A DNA stretch of 64,000 bases from Diprion similis. Its lineage: Eukaryota > Arthropoda > Insecta > Hymenoptera > Diprionidae. The position numbers and the translations under genes were made by a program. Each line of letters opens with the position of its first letter. Within the stretch, counting starts at the first letter, position 1. The DNA lies in assembly GCF_021155765.1 (NCBI RefSeq), contig NC_060112.1:19902001-19966000 (forward strand), written 5' to 3'. This document shows, one piece after another, positions 1-17,385 of this stretch. A model generated the notes under the pieces. The model was given only the letters and a program-made list of their open reading frames with translations, did no database searches and was not told the origin of the DNA.

Positions 1-3000
1 CCTGGGGGTCGATTTACTCCGTAAAGGGTCATACAAATCGATTCCGAAACGAAAAATTTTCGGCTCTGAAAATGAGGAAGAAACTAAGGCTAACCCCTTT
101 GGATTTTTGGCGAAAATTTCGACGACTCTGAAAAGTGCTGCAATAAATTTTTGAAGGCACTATTTCGACGTAATTTTGCGAGAGAAATCGATTAAGCGCA
201 GTCCCAATACGCTGCGAGCAACGCCTGAGAAGTTACAGGCGAAAAACTGCTAATTTTCGTCCTCATTTCTCTGCTGTTGATCCTACGCTCTTTTTCATGT
301 GTTTTTTGAGTTCCTGGGGGTCGATTTACTCCGGAAAGGGTCATACAAATCGATTCCGAAACGAAAAATTTTCGGCTCTGAAAATGTGGAAGAAACTAAG
401 GCTAACCCCTTTGGATTTTTGGCGAAAATTTCGACGACTCTGAAAAGTGCTGCAATAAATTTTTGAAGGCACTATTCCGACGTAATTTTGCGAGAGAAAT
501 CGATTAAGCGCAGTCCCAGTACGCTGCGAGCAACGCCTGAGAAGTTACAGGCGAAAAACTGCTAATTTTCGTCCTCATTTCTCTGCTGTTGATCCTACGC
601 TCTTTTTCATGTGTTTTTTGAGTTCCTGGGGGTCGATTTACTCCGGAAAGGGTCATACAAATCGATTCCGAAACGAAAAATTTTCGGCTCTGAAAATGAG
701 GAAAAAACTAAGGCTAACCCCTTTGGATTTCCGGCGAAAATTTCGACGACTTTGAAAAGTGCTGCAATAAATTCTTTAAGGCACTATTCCGACGTAATTT
801 TGCGAGAGAAATCGATTAAGCGCAGTCCCAATACGCTGCGAGCAACGCCTGAGAAGTTACAGGCGAAAAACTGCTAATTTTCGTCCTCATTTCTCTGCTG
901 TTGATCCTACGCTCTCTTTCATGTGTTTTTTGAGTTCCTGGGGGTCGATTTACTCCGGAAAGGGTCATACAAATCGATTCCGAAACGAAAAATTTTCGGC
1001 TCTGGAAATGAGGAAAAAACTAAGGCTAACCCCTTTGGATTTTTGGCGAAAATTTCGACGACTCTGAAAAGTGCTGCAATAAATTTTTGAAGGCACTATT
1101 CCGACGTAATTTTGCGAGAGAAATCGATTAAGCGCAGTCCCAATACGCTGCGAGCAACGCCTGAGAAGTTACAGGCAAAAAACTGCTAATTTTCGTCCTT
1201 ATTTCTCTGCTGTTGATCCTACGCTCTTTTTCATGTGTTTTTTGAGTTCCTGGGGGTCGATTTACTCCGGAAAGGGTCATACAAATCGATTCCGAAACGA
1301 AAAATTTTCGGCTCTGAAAATGAGGAAAAAACTAAGGCTAACCCCTTTGGATTTTTGGCGAAAATTTCGACGACTCTGAAAAGTGCTGCAATAAATTTTT
1401 GAAGGCACTATTCCGACGTAATTTTGCGAGAGAAATCGATTAAGCGCAGTCCCAATACGCTGCGAGCAACGCCTGAGAAGTTACAGGCGAAAAACTGCTA
1501 ATTTTCGTCCTCATTTCTCTGCTGTTGATCCTACGCTCTTTTTCATGTGTTTTTTGAGTTCCTGGGGGTCGATTTACTCCGGAAAGGGTCATACAAATCG
1601 ATTCCGAAACGAAAAATTTTCGGCTCTGAAAATGAGGAAGAAACTAAGGCTAACCCCTTTGGATTTTTGGCGAAAATTTCGACGACTCTGAAAAGTGCTG
1701 CAATAAATTTTTGAAGGCACTATTCCGACGTAATTTTGCGAGAGAAATCGATTAAGCGCAGTCACAATACGCTGCGAGCAACGCCTGAAAAGTTACAGGC
1801 GAAAAACTGCTAATTTTCGTCCTCATTTCTCTGCTGTTGATCCTACGCTCTCTTTCATGTGTTTTTTGAGTTCCTGGGGGTCGATTTACTCCGGAAAGGG
1901 TCATACAAATCGATTCCGAAACGAAAAATTTTCGGCTCTGAAAATGAGGAAAAAACTAAGGCTAACCCCTTTGGATTTCCGGCGAAAATTTCGACGACTT
2001 TGAAAAGTGCTGCAATAAATTCTTTAAGGCACTATTCCGACGTAATTTTGCGAGAGAAATCGATTAAGCGCAGTCCCAATACGCTGCGAGCAACGCCTGA
2101 GAAGTTACAGGCGAAAAACTGCTAATTTTCGTCCTCATTTCTCTGCTGTTGATCCTACGCTCTCTTTCATGTGTTTTTTGAGTTCCTGGGGGTCGATTTA
2201 CTCCGGAAAGGGTCATACAAATCGATTCCGAAACGAAAAATTTTCGGCTCTGGAAATGAGGAAAAAACTAAGGCTAACCCCTTTGGATTTTTGGCGAAAA
2301 TTTCGACGACTCTGAAAAGTGCTGCAATAAATTTTTGAAGGCACTATTCCGACGTAATTTTGCGAGAGAAATCGATTAAGCGCAGTCCCAATACGCTGCG
2401 AGCAACGCCTGAGAAGTTACAGGCAAAAAACTGCTAATTTTCGTCCTCATTTCTCTGCTGTTGATCCTACGCTCTTTTTCATGTGTTTTTTGAGTTCCTG
2501 GGGGTCGATTTACTCCGGAAAGGGTCATACAAATCGATTCCGAAACGAAAAATTTTCGGCTCTGAAAATGAGGAAAAAACTAAGGCTAACCCCTTTGGAT
2601 TTTTGGCGAAAATTTCGACGACTCTGAAAAGTGCTGCAATAAATTTTTGAAGGCACTATTCCGACGTAATTTTGCGAGAGAAATCGATTAAGCGCAGTCC
2701 CAATACGCTGCGAGCAACGCCTGAGAAGTTACAGGCGAAAAACTGCTAATTTTCGTCCTCATTTCTCTGCTGTTGATCCTACGCTCTTTTTCATGTGTTT
2801 TTTGAGTTCCTGGGGGTCGATTTACTCCGGAAAGGGTCATACAAATCGATTCCGAAACGAAAAATTTTCGGCTCTGAAAATGAGGAAGAAACTAAGGCTA
2901 ACCCCTTTGGATTTTTGGCGAAAATTTCGACGACTCTGAAAAGTGCTGCAATAAATTTTTGAAGGCACTATTCCGACGTAATTTTGCGATAGAAATCGAT

Positions 3001-3640
3001 TAAGCGCAGTCCCAATACGCTGCGAGCAACGCCTGAGAAGTTACAGGCGAAAAACTGCTTATTTTCGTCCTCATTTCTCTGCTGTTGATCCTACGCTCTT
3101 TTTCATGTGTTTTTTGAGTTCCTGGGGGTCGATTTACTCCGTAAAGGGTCATACAAATCGATTCCGAAACGAAAAATTTTCGGCTCTGAAAATTAGGAAA
3201 AAACTAAGGCTAACCCCTTTGGATTTTTGGCGAAAATTTCGACGACTTTGAAAAGTGCTGCAATAAATTCTTTAAGGCACTATTCCGACGTAATTTTGCG
3301 AGAGAAATCGATTAAGCGCAGTCCCAATACGCTGCGAGCAACGCCTGAGAAGTTACAGGCGAAAAACTGCTAATTTTCGTCCTCATTTCTCTGCTGTTGA
3401 TCCCACGCTCTTTTTCTTGTGTTTTTTGAGTTCCCGGGGGTCGATTTACTCCCGGAAGGGTGATACAAATCGATTCCGAGACGAAAAATTTTCGGCTCCG
3501 AAAATCAGGAAAAAACTAAGGCTAACCCCTTTGGATTTTTGGACAAAATTTCGAAGACTTTGAAAAGTGCTGCAATAAATTCTTTAAGGCACTATTCCGA
3601 CGTAATTTTCCGATAGGAATTGAATAGGCGCATTCCGATT
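1..3640. repeat. 312-bp tandem satellite array, higher-order (4-mer) structure
   Basis: About 11.7 head-to-tail copies of a 312-bp monomer. The anchor CCTGGGGGTCGATTTACTCC starts at 1, 313, 625, 937, 1249, 1561, 1873, 2185, 2497, 2809 and 3121, and with a C-to-CC change near 3433. Monomers are mostly very similar. The last one (3433-3640) is diverged and fades into unique sequence, as expected at the edge of an array. Diagnostic variants recur every fourth monomer (1248 bp): monomers 625 and 1873 share a CCGG variant and the ATTCTTTAAGG block, while monomers 937 and 2185 share CTCTGGAAATG and ACAGGCAAAAAAC. No coding function is apparent. A pericentromeric or heterochromatic satellite is the likely class. 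The array runs off the left edge. Confidence 0.97.
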
Positions 3641-3950
3641 ACGCTATAAGCTATGTTATCCCCTTAATTTTTTCACACTTTGAATTAACAATCCCAGATT
3701 TTCAAAACGTACGTATAAAAATGTAACAGGTATCTACTGAGCCACATGGGCGTCGATCGGAGGCATTTTACCGTTGCTTCGTACCCATCTACATGAGCGC
3801 CTTGTTTTCCGCCGACGGCGTGGCGCTGCTGTGTCAAGTTGCCTTCGCGTCCATATGATGCTCGTGAAAATCACGACACTTACTGTGCATTGCAGTCGGT
3901 AATGTATAACCCTACTATGTCCCAAGACCCACCAAATTCTACGAACGCTG

Positions 3951-3978
3951 CGTTGACTAAAGCTATTTTCAGTCAACG
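3951..3978. repeat. CGTTGACT hairpin A
   Basis: Inverted repeat with arms CGTTGACT (3951-3958) and AGTCAACG (3971-3978) and a 12-nt loop. It lies about 380 bp upstream of the SNX3 start. Related pairs occur at 4082, 17975 and 21234, with a widely spaced pair at 18170/18305. Confidence 0.75.
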
Positions 3979-4081
3979 AAAGCTACTAGCCTTTATCCCA
4001 AGTCGATAGCTTTCACGTATTTCCTGCATTTTTTTACTTTCCGTCACGACATCGTTTCACGTATGAATACGTATTACGAAT

Positions 4082-4111
4082 CGTTGACTAAGTACATATC
4101 CTCAGTCAACG
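4082..4111. repeat. CGTTGACT hairpin B
   Basis: Inverted repeat with arms CGTTGACT (4082-4089) and AGTCAACG (4104-4111), 14-nt loop, 104 bp after hairpin A and about 245 bp upstream of the SNX3 start codon. Confidence 0.75.
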
Positions 4112-4355
4112 CACGAAGTAGCTATCAAAGCCCACGATAGGGTTCAAAGTCATACAAGTCGCTTGACTATCTGGCTGTCATGAAATGCAATTTTAGTTTA
4201 TGATTGTTTCATTCTAGCGCAGTGCGCAGTCGCATTAGGCAGTGACATCAAATGTGTCAGGTCTGTGGTGTCAGTTGAGAGATTCCTCACCCTGTTATCG
4301 TTTTATCTGTCGGGTAGTTTGGTAGGTGGATCATTTTAATAATTTAACGAGAATC

Positions 4356-6373
4356 ATGGCCGACACAACGGTGGACGCAACACGGCGCCTGAATGTCAAA
4401 AAACAAACGTTAGACGACGCGTACGCGGCGCCAGCAAACTTTCTCGAAATCGATGTGATCAATCCGATCACGCACGGCGTCGGCAAAAAACGATATACCG
4501 ATTACGAGGTTCGAATGAGGGTGAGTACTACCGCTTATTCATTCTCTACTCTTGTCATCCTGGACGATAAGAGGTATTTGTGCTCAGCAGAATCCACCCA
4601 GTCCTCTTTGATCACCACGTCAACACAATTAGTCAATGTCCCTCCCCCTTAAACTGGCACATGGTTCATCAATTTTAAATCGAATTAGTGCGTGATATTA
4701 TTCTTATTTACTAGTCGGAATATCTTGGGGTCTGTTGGAAGGCTTTATTAAAGTTTCTCTCCAACTCTGTGCCTTGACATTGAGTACACGTTATTATTTG
4801 TACATGTTTTTCATAATTGCTTAACTATCAGCTCATTTGTTGCTGGTCCATCAGCTGAACGGTATACAAGGGCTAAATAGCATGTTTCAGGAAATACTAC
4901 CACGAAGGTTGGCTGATAATATTCATGCTATACTCCCGTTGCAATGATTCATTTGTAATTCATGTGGTAATCTATTCCTCTTATGCCTCTTGTTTGTCAT
5001 TGAACTGCTGATAATCATAAATAAAATTTTTCCTATACGTACAATTTCGTGGTATTTTTACAAATAGGTTTCACAATATTGACAATAGACTTATGTGCAA
5101 ACAATAAACATAGACTATAAATTACTTTGAGCAAGAACTTTGTTTCCTTATCTAATATTTGGCATAAGATAGTAATTAGTCACGTTCGGTATGTCTAGAA
5201 ATAGCATTACTTCGATTTTCCCAATGAAGCAGGACCTGAAAACCATTGGATAATTTTAAAAGTCACTTCTCAGTACAAAGCCAATCTCATCCATTCGTTT
5301 GAATGCTAATATTTCAGTGTAGGTATTAAATTTACACTGATGTACGATATAAATTGATATCTCAGCATGAATACTTCTACAATGATGACTTTATAAGTCA
5401 ATGCTTAGTTCAGTAGGATAATATACAATTTCTTAGTCGTAGCAACAATAAAAATCTGCAAGTCTGAGCCGAGTGGGTCAACAGATTAATAATACTTGTT
5501 TCATCTGAATTTGGTAACTACACCAATCATGTGTACTTTGATTTTTTACTCTACTAAATAAAAGTAGGTAAATGTTATGATGAATTATTAGCCAGCGTTG
5601 AGTACTACAAATACTCTAGTCTAGAAGAACATTCATAGCAGTACATTTTATACACTCGATTTTGAAATATTGCACTAAAGTATGATTGCCTAAAAATAAC
5701 TTTAAGAATTATTTATTTTTCAAATACTGTAAATGTAACATAACCAGTTTTATAATGTACATCATTTTAACGTGTTGCAGACAAATCTCCCTGTATTCAA
5801 AGTCAAAGAGTCCAGTGTGAGAAGACGATACAGTGACTTTGAATGGCTCAGAAACGAATTGGAACGAGATAGCAAGGTTTTGAGCATTTTCCTATGACTA
5901 ACATTTCTGATAAGATTTGTGAGAACTTGTTCATCTCACACATAAAAATCCTCATAAATACTAAGAAATTATTGTTAAGCTGGAAATTTTAGAAACACTA
6001 AAAGATTATGAATACGCCCCACCATAGACAAAAATATTGACTCATTGATTATGGTGTACAGATAGTAGTGCCACCATTGCCTGGCAAAGCATGGAAGCGT
6101 CAGATGCCATTTCGAGGTGACGATGGAATCTTTGAAGAAGACTTTATCGAAGACCGGCGAAAAGGTCTTGAAATTTTCGTGAATAAGTAAGTTTTAACTT
6201 ACAATATTCAAACAAAATTAGAGGTTGAAGGACTTTCAAGTGAAATGCAAACTATTTAAATTTTCAGAATAGCTGGCCACCCATTAGCGCAAAATGAACG
6301 ATGTCTCCACATGTTCCTGCAAGAACCCGTTATAGACAAGAACTATGTTCCTGGAAAAATACGAAACACGTAA
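4356..6373 (+). CDS. Snx3: Sorting nexin-3 (SNX3)
   Basis: Exons 4356-4520, 5781-5876, 6062-6186 and 6268-6373 join in phase to 163 residues, the normal SNX3 length (human 162). The product is a PX-domain protein that binds phosphatidylinositol 3-phosphate on early endosomes and acts with retromer, for example in Wntless recycling. Seen: the N-terminal DAYAAPANFLEIDV block, the PX motif RRRYSDFEWLR that forms the lipid pocket, the loop VPPLPGKAW, RGDDGIFEEDFIEDRRKGLE, and the end HPLAQNERCLHMFLQ. Donors are GTGAGT, GTTTTG (weak) and GTAAGT. An in-frame GTG at 4326 is 5' UTR; the ATG at 4356 matches the family start. A long AT-rich region with several AATAAA signals follows. Confidence 0.95.
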
Positions 6374-9300
6374 AGTTGATCACCGTACCAAGTCGCTTAT
6401 GTAGCCACGACAACTTCAATTAAGACCTTGAAATTTTTCTGATTCTAATTACTTTAAAAAAAAAAAAGAAAACATTTAATTGTGCATTTTATTGGCGTGA
6501 GCTAAGCTCTTAAATATGATTATTTCTCTTCATTCTTAATTGCTACTGTGACGGATTACAATTATAATTTTTTTTTTTATATTTGTCTAAATTGATATTA
6601 CTATGAAACGTAAATTGAGAAAAAGAAAAATATTAATATTGTGATAAGAGATGGAAGATAAACGAAGAACCATTTGAAAACCGTACTAAAGTAGATAATG
6701 GTGAAATCAACTACTGCTGATTGTTTTATGTTTTTTTCTTCTATATAATTCACTTCAATGATAGAGCAGCTTCACAGGATCAATTCCACAGTGCATTAAG
6801 AATAATTCATTATTTCAAGTTTGATTAACTTAGCTGTGCCAGTATCTATAAAGGATACATTATTTCAACATATTCGTATATGCATGTGTCTACCGCATCT
6901 ATACGATTAATGGCAATGTCACCGATAAAGTGTCCAAATCAGGACAGACTGGTGTAAAACAATTATTCTAGAACCCAGTAATATCAGACTTGACTGTTAT
7001 ATTCATTCAATACCAAATACTATGCAGTATCATTATTACTTCAAGGAAGTATACTGGAAGAACTTTTAAGATAAAGTTCATCCAATACAATTTATAACAG
7101 TCGAAAAAAGCATCAAAACTGCATATTTGGTAATAAATTATAATAATTGATCATATATTTTCATAAAAGTTAATCAAATTAATAATTTCGAGTTAGATTT
7201 CAATTATTTAATTATACTGCAATGAAACAAGGTTTATTTCTTGAAAAATGATGAAATAAATATTAGGTATCTTTCAGCACTTTTTACATCATATGTTTTA
7301 AACGCAATTTCTTTCACAATTATGAATAGCCACAATTTTATTTTGTCGCCGGACCTTGATGCAGTTGACTATCAAGCTCACTGATTATTCAAAAATAAAT
7401 GGGATTTGAAGCTGATATTTGATCAACACTAAAGATGAATGAGAAATCTAGAGTATTAATTTAATTGATATTCACGTCCCCTTATCATCTATTGTACTGT
7501 TGGATTGGTGTTCTCATCATATTAGTAATTCGGTCAAGTGTACCAAAAAGCTATCCCAGTTTCGAATTGATCTATTAATTCATGTGACTAGTTTTGCTAC
7601 AGATCCTGGCACTTTCCTGAATGTTTGAAAGTGTAACAGTTATCTTTTGTAAATATCTTGAATGCGGTTCTTTGTAAAATATGAAAGGAAGAGGAAGAAA
7701 GTCGAAATAAACCAATTTCATGCTAGCCAAAACCATGAGACAGTAGCAGTTAAGCTTCTTTGTTGGATTAGTCTTGCAAAAAAAAAAAAATATGCAGAAC
7801 TCACGTCTGAGCAAGATAACGCGCTCGACAATTATTTATTGAAATTAAAGTCGTGTCTACAACAAATATAAACTCACAGACCTCTGTTCACATGTCAAGG
7901 TATATAATGAGTATAAAAAAAAGTATAAGGAATATTATCGTCTATAAAGTAAATCTATTTTCATAAAAGGAGATCAGCCTCAAGTAGCATTGAATGTTTA
8001 CAAATGATGCTGGATCTTGTAAATAATAATTTTAAATGATTTGAAAATATAGCTTTTCCTTGTAATTATATAGCTGCACTTATGTAATCAATTCGCTCAA
8101 TTTCGTATATCACATCACATAAAAAAAAAGTTACAAATTTAGAGAGGAAATTGTATAAGACTTTTCATCAAAGAAGTCTACCCGCTATAATTGTAATAAT
8201 CTATTCGATTACAAAGGCGAATTTGTATTCATTGTTGAAATAAAAACGTGTAATTAATTGATACACGATGTTTTGTTATGAGAATTGAAAAATGATATAC
8301 CTGATGTTCTGAAATAAATCGAGGAATTTTTTGTAAGAATATTAAATATAGCAATTTTTCATACTTTGCAATAAGAAGATACTTTTTAATCACGTAAAAA
8401 AGGAGTAAAATTAAAAGTAAATATTGTCTATTTGATACATCATTTTGAAAACGTTAAATAACTCGAATCACGATCTGTTAGGTTTGTTTACAATACTTGT
8501 AACAAATTTCGGTTTAATAGTAGATTGTGCAGCAAAGAGGCAAAGTAGGTCTTTTTACTCTGAGCATAAGTTTGCAATATGAGTTGTAGGTAAGCGCGTA
8601 CGCGAGCCGAAGGTGAATACTGCAAATACGCGTGGTGAAACTGCCTCCATGGTGCTCACGATACTTTATGTAGAAAAAAAGTGTGGTTTACAGGTTTTTT
8701 TTTATAGCAAAATACAAGTAAGAGTACTTTTTAAATACTAGGACGTAAAGTTATACTTTTCTGTACGCCGATACTCTTTTTTTGTACTGTTGTAGAATTG
8801 ATTACTTTAGGTACAGAACACAGGCCAAAAAAGACATGTAAACCATACTCGTGTTACATAAAAGTCATTTTTCAATATTTTCTCTAATAACGAATTGTTT
8901 GACTGGAGAATATGGTACTGAATTGTAATTATTCATTCTGTATCAAACTTATATAGGAAAATTTCATATAAAATATTATATGTATAAAAAAAAAAACCAA
9001 TCATTTATATTGATTTCAAGTTTGTTGCCTTCTAAAATGAATTTAAAGTAAATTTTAAGCTCAGATCAAAATTTAGTGAAATGTCAGTGTCTCGACTCTA
9101 GCATTTCATGAACACATTTTTAATTAATACTTGTATCAATAATCTATACCCGTAATTTATCACTAATATAAAATCCGTGATTAATTTTTTGTACATCATA
9201 TCTATAATATGTTAACGAAAATTGCAGGCAACATTCTTCTTTGGATCTTGGGAAAACTGGGATCCTTCAAATACTATTAACATTCGTAGTTTTTTAAGGT

Positions 9301-12300
9301 GTGTGACTTAAGCAATGCTCAATTAAGAACAAATAAATTCAAAGAATTAAACAATCCATTCCGTAACTCGTAACACTAAAGTGCGATTTTATAAAACCAT
9401 TCATGAACCTAAGAAAATGCGTCGCTCTACTAAAAGTATCATACACATTATAATCAATAATCGAAATCAATCATTAAGATCACTTTTTCTCTTAATGTAA
9501 TCAAGGACACTAAAGACTGTCGGCACCGTAATTCATTTGTTAACACTCAATTGATATTTTAAGCTGCTAATGTCTATTTTGCGAGCGGTTACATTCTTAT
9601 CATGTACCTATAAAAACTTCGGACGTAAATAGTAGTAAAATATGGTATTGTAGTATATATTATATTATTATAGCATAGCCCAGTAAGACTTGATCGTCTG
9701 AAAGAGAAAATTAATTTTTAAGTTATGTTCTGAGATCTGTTAGAACTCCCTAAGTTACATGTGTTTATTATTCTGTATGCATGTATATTGTTGCACCCTG
9801 AGTTTTTAAGTATATATAAATAAATGAGATAAATGAGTAATACTAAACTGCATCCCAAATTTAATTGCAAAAAAGTATCCTTTTGAGTAAGTAATTTCCG
9901 CCACCAATGATAATTGTTTTTTATCAGAGTAGAACTTTACATCTCAATTAGAAATAAGAATTCACGAAAGTACAATCGCTCAATACAGTAACTAACTTTT
10001 ATTACTTTTTCAACTGATCAGTTGACATACTTGAATTATATCACATATAAAATTTATCTGTTGCTTATTAAAAGTGTAATTCTTCTTTATATTAACATTA
10101 ACAAATGCACAAAGGTCCGATTTTACATTACAACAAATCTTATACCTTACTCGTTAAACTTATACATGCCAAGTCTAGTTTGTTGCATATATCATTCTTT
10201 TAGGTATGCATCGCAGAAAACATAAACAGTGATTGAATCCGTTCAATATATCGATACGATATGAAGAGAAAATTATTAATAATAATTAAAAATCATGCGG
10301 CATCACTATCTATATGTTTTGGTAAACACGAATAATCACGGCTGATGACAAGAAGGCTGGGATGTAATGTACACTTATTTACAACACATTATCTTATTTT
10401 ATAATGTAATAAATCAACTTAATTGCAGTTTGATGTGAAGTATAAGAGATATTTAGAAGATAAGTTAAATATTGTATGCAAATTTGTCAATTGTTCTTCA
10501 TTTACATGCATACGAAATTTTGATAGAGGTTTAACATATGTATTTCCAAATTGATTGAATCTAATTTGAAGATCAACATACACTTATTTATCGTTAATAT
10601 AGCTTATCTTAAATTCAATTATCATTTTGAGGAGATATTAAATTTTTTAATATGTATATTACCACTCAACGTTCTCATATAATTTCACCTATAAGAAACA
10701 CATTAATGCCATGAATTATGCCAAGTTTGTCGTCGCAGAATTGAACTGTTGTATTCATTTTTATAAGTAGGTGTGTTCCGATACTTATGAATAAGTTATT
10801 TAGCATAGAGGCTCAGTATATTAAGTTCGCTCACAGCGTGAAATTAGTCGTTTCGAGTATTTCAAATAAATCGTAAAACTGAAAACTTTTGTATAAAAAC
10901 AAAAACCATGAAACCAATATTTGACATTCCAACAATGAGCGTCTCACGAAAAAATTCTCAGTAATATACATTACATGGGAGTATATTTGAAACATGAAAT
11001 TACATAAGATATACTGAAAAAAGTGGCCCAAGAAAAACGGTGGGCACAAAATTTGGTTTAAGCTTCACTGGAACGCAGAAAGATGGAATTTAAATACAAC
11101 AGTGTAAATTATAAAACCACGATTGATTTTTAAGACAACTAAGCGATCTATTAGAGTTAATTAAACTTCATTATATCTATTAAAATATCGAGAGATGAAA
11201 AATAGGGAAAAAGCAATACTATTGATAACAAATGGTAAGTTATTTCAAATATCGTTGAATGAAAAGTAACGATGTTATATCGATATAACGGCTAGCAATA
11301 TTCTGTTTATGCCTCGAACATTCTATTCACTTAAGAAATAAGTATAATAATATTTTGAGAAACAGACTTCGGGTGAAATATGATCCATACTGTTAATGTA
11401 CTAGTCGCTGAAACAGCTTAACGCAATTATATGTATAATTCGTGAGCCACTGCATTGACAGTATAGCAATCTATCAGGTGACTTCTATATTTATTTGGAT
11501 ATCAAAGCTATCTTTGAAAAATACTTTTGTCATAAAAATATTAAAGTAAAATTAATATATCTCTGAGTAATGCTATCACAAAACCATGGGAATAGAATAT
11601 GTAAGGAAATTATATGCTAGTATTAGTTATCATAGTGTAAATATAATTATTTATATACATATTATCATATCGTAATAGGTATCAAGTAAAACTAGTTCTG
11701 TCAATGCTATTCTATCTGTTGTACAGACTTTGTTAAAGAATAATTATTTTGATCTATAAACTACCGAAGTATGTAGAAAATATACATGTAGGACTTTTCT
11801 GTATGCAACGTGTGTTGCTTACACCATTATGATACTCATCGTTTACACTACCTAACCACTCGTATGTGGAGAAAAACTGGTTGACTAATGTGGATTACCG
11901 ATCGCCTCAGGTAACTGATTCTCTGATATTTGAATAAGTATAATATATGATTTTCAGCTACATCAATCAACTGAAGATAGATTATTATTACTAAATATAA
12001 TATGCATTGAACACAACTCCCACATTTTGAGCTACAGTATTGAAAAAATTTTGAATATCGGTAAAATTTAGATAGAGATTTCATGCGGCTGATGCACAAG
12101 ATTGGAATGATCATATGAATCTAAATTTAAAAACACATAGGCATAGATAATTTATGTAAACATGTATCTGAAAATTAACGGCCGTGATATTCTAAATTCA
12201 GAAAGTAACTTCTTTCTAATAAGTCATATGATTCAATCCCTTCACGCATTGTAACGCTGTGAGCAAAATTTTAGTGTACTTATTTTTTTTCATTTTTTGT

Positions 12301-14001
12301 TGTTACATGCCCATCCAATATCTTCGAAGCGAAAATATGTTCCAAAAATTTTAATATAGATATTCTGCCTGCCCATTGAATACAAAAGTGTTTCTTTAAA
12401 CAACACTCGTTACATGATTGTATCAGGACGGCAATATCTTTGGGATAATTAACAGGAGATAAATTCTATGAATCAATGTGTCTGTGACATTTTATTTACC
12501 ATTCATAATGCAGTAACCATCTTTAGGTTTAAATCGCTTGGTGTAATTTCATTGCATATATATCCAAGCCTCAAATCTAGAAAATACCCAATATCTAAAC
12601 AATATCACGTGTGTTTTTATTGATTTGGACTGCAGGGTTGAACCACTTTTGGGAAATATTTTATTTTTGACCATTGTCATTTTATTCTGTTGATTTTTTC
12701 TTTTTTAAAGCATCTTTGCGAATATACTAGAACATTGGCCACATTGTGTAATTAAATTTTCCCAAACGATTGATCTTTCTTCACACAGTAATACAATACT
12801 GTAAATATACAAAGGGGCACGTGGTATTTACGTATATAGTATGACACCACTACTTGTGAGATTAATTTGTGTTTTTCTTTCCTTCATCTATTCACATTTT
12901 TACAGCATTTTTTTACATTTTGATTAGAATATTTTAACAAAAATCACGATATTTTCTATTTCCTCATTCAAGTCCAATCAAATTGTAAATTGCAACGCCA
13001 TACATTTAAGTCCACATCAACCCTAAGCTTACTTTTATGTCGATAAAGAAACATTGGTAGTACAACATATGTTAAATTGTATTGATAGCAATTAAAATTG
13101 TATTCATGTACTCGGATGGTCCATTCTCCACTTTCGGCCTTTTGAAACACATTTTATGCAGTTAAGATCGGTTATTGATGAATTTTTTACTTTCAGTCAC
13201 TCATAAACAATGAAAGTAAAGCGAATGAAGAAAAAATGTATTTTGCAAATACGATCTGCTAGTTAAAAATATAAAATTAATATACAGAACCTTTTATGGC
13301 TATCTGTATGTGCAGGCAAGCAGATCTGTTACGTAAAATACAAATATGTCATGTTATTTCCTTGTGCCATTTCTGAAGCTTTCATCATTTGCATACGAAT
13401 ATTACCTGATACTAGTAGGCAATAGTGTACCAAAATTAATTACACATGCGAAATTAGGTAGTTCATTGTTTTACTTTTTATGAAGCAGATAGATAGATAG
13501 ATAACTGGTTTGCAATCATACATTTTTTTCTTTTCCGCGTTTCTAATCATTTGCAACAATTTCGTGGTATGTATATCGCCAAAATAATAATCACGGATAT
13601 AATGAGCCACTATTCAATACAATCTGCCTACAGTGTTGTGTGTCTCCATTGTACCATTATAAAACTATTTATATTTATTAGCAAGTATTTATACTTAAAT
13701 TATGACGAATTGTACTATACATGCTGTACAGTCATTTCTATATTTTCTCCAGGAAAATTATTGTATATCTTTCTGAAACTTCTGATAATTAAAACTCAAT
13801 CGGACTGATACTTATATGAGAAGAGTATAATACATATGCACTGCATGAATGAACATTGTCAAAAGAAATCGGTCAAGATCTATGTATCGATATATCATCG
13901 ATTAAATACAATCGCTAGTAATTGAAGAGTTGATTATTAGACTCAAATGTAAATAATCATTGTTATTCTTAATCTTATCTGTCTTTATGTGCTTGATTAG
14001 G
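6374..14001. other. 7.6-kb AT-rich gene-free stretch
   Basis: Presumably SNX3 3' UTR followed by intergenic DNA and then the Scm 3' UTR, since the two genes converge here. Candidate poly(A) signals include AATAAA at 7255-7260. ORFs here are short, lack homology and use AT-rich noise codons. I see a GATA run at 13488-13503 and a loose inverted repeat at 8663-8865, but no exon, tRNA or transposase. Confidence 0.6.

Positions 14002-17385
<3,384 letters not shown>

Larger units (their letters stand above)
3641..4355. other. Intergenic / SNX3 5' flank
   Basis: Unique sequence between the satellite edge and the SNX3 start codon. It contains two short hairpins (3951-3978 and 4082-4111) described separately. 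The stretch at 4200-4355 is probably SNX3 promoter and 5' UTR. No coding exon is recognisable. Confidence 0.6.

Noticed and set aside
611-877. 88-codon ORF repeated exactly at 1859-2125
   Set aside because: It lies wholly in the satellite and exists only because two higher-order monomers lack the stop seen in the others; no coding evidence.
1-3640. CRISPR-like regular repeat
   Set aside because: The repeat unit is 312 bp and fully tandem, without unique spacers, in a eukaryotic sequence.
4326-4355. Extended SNX3 N terminus from GTG
   Set aside because: The ATG at 4356 matches the family start; GTG initiation is unlikely in an animal gene.
7575-13808. Several 60-90-codon ORFs between SNX3 and Scm
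   Set aside because: AT-rich random frames, no homology, no splice continuity.
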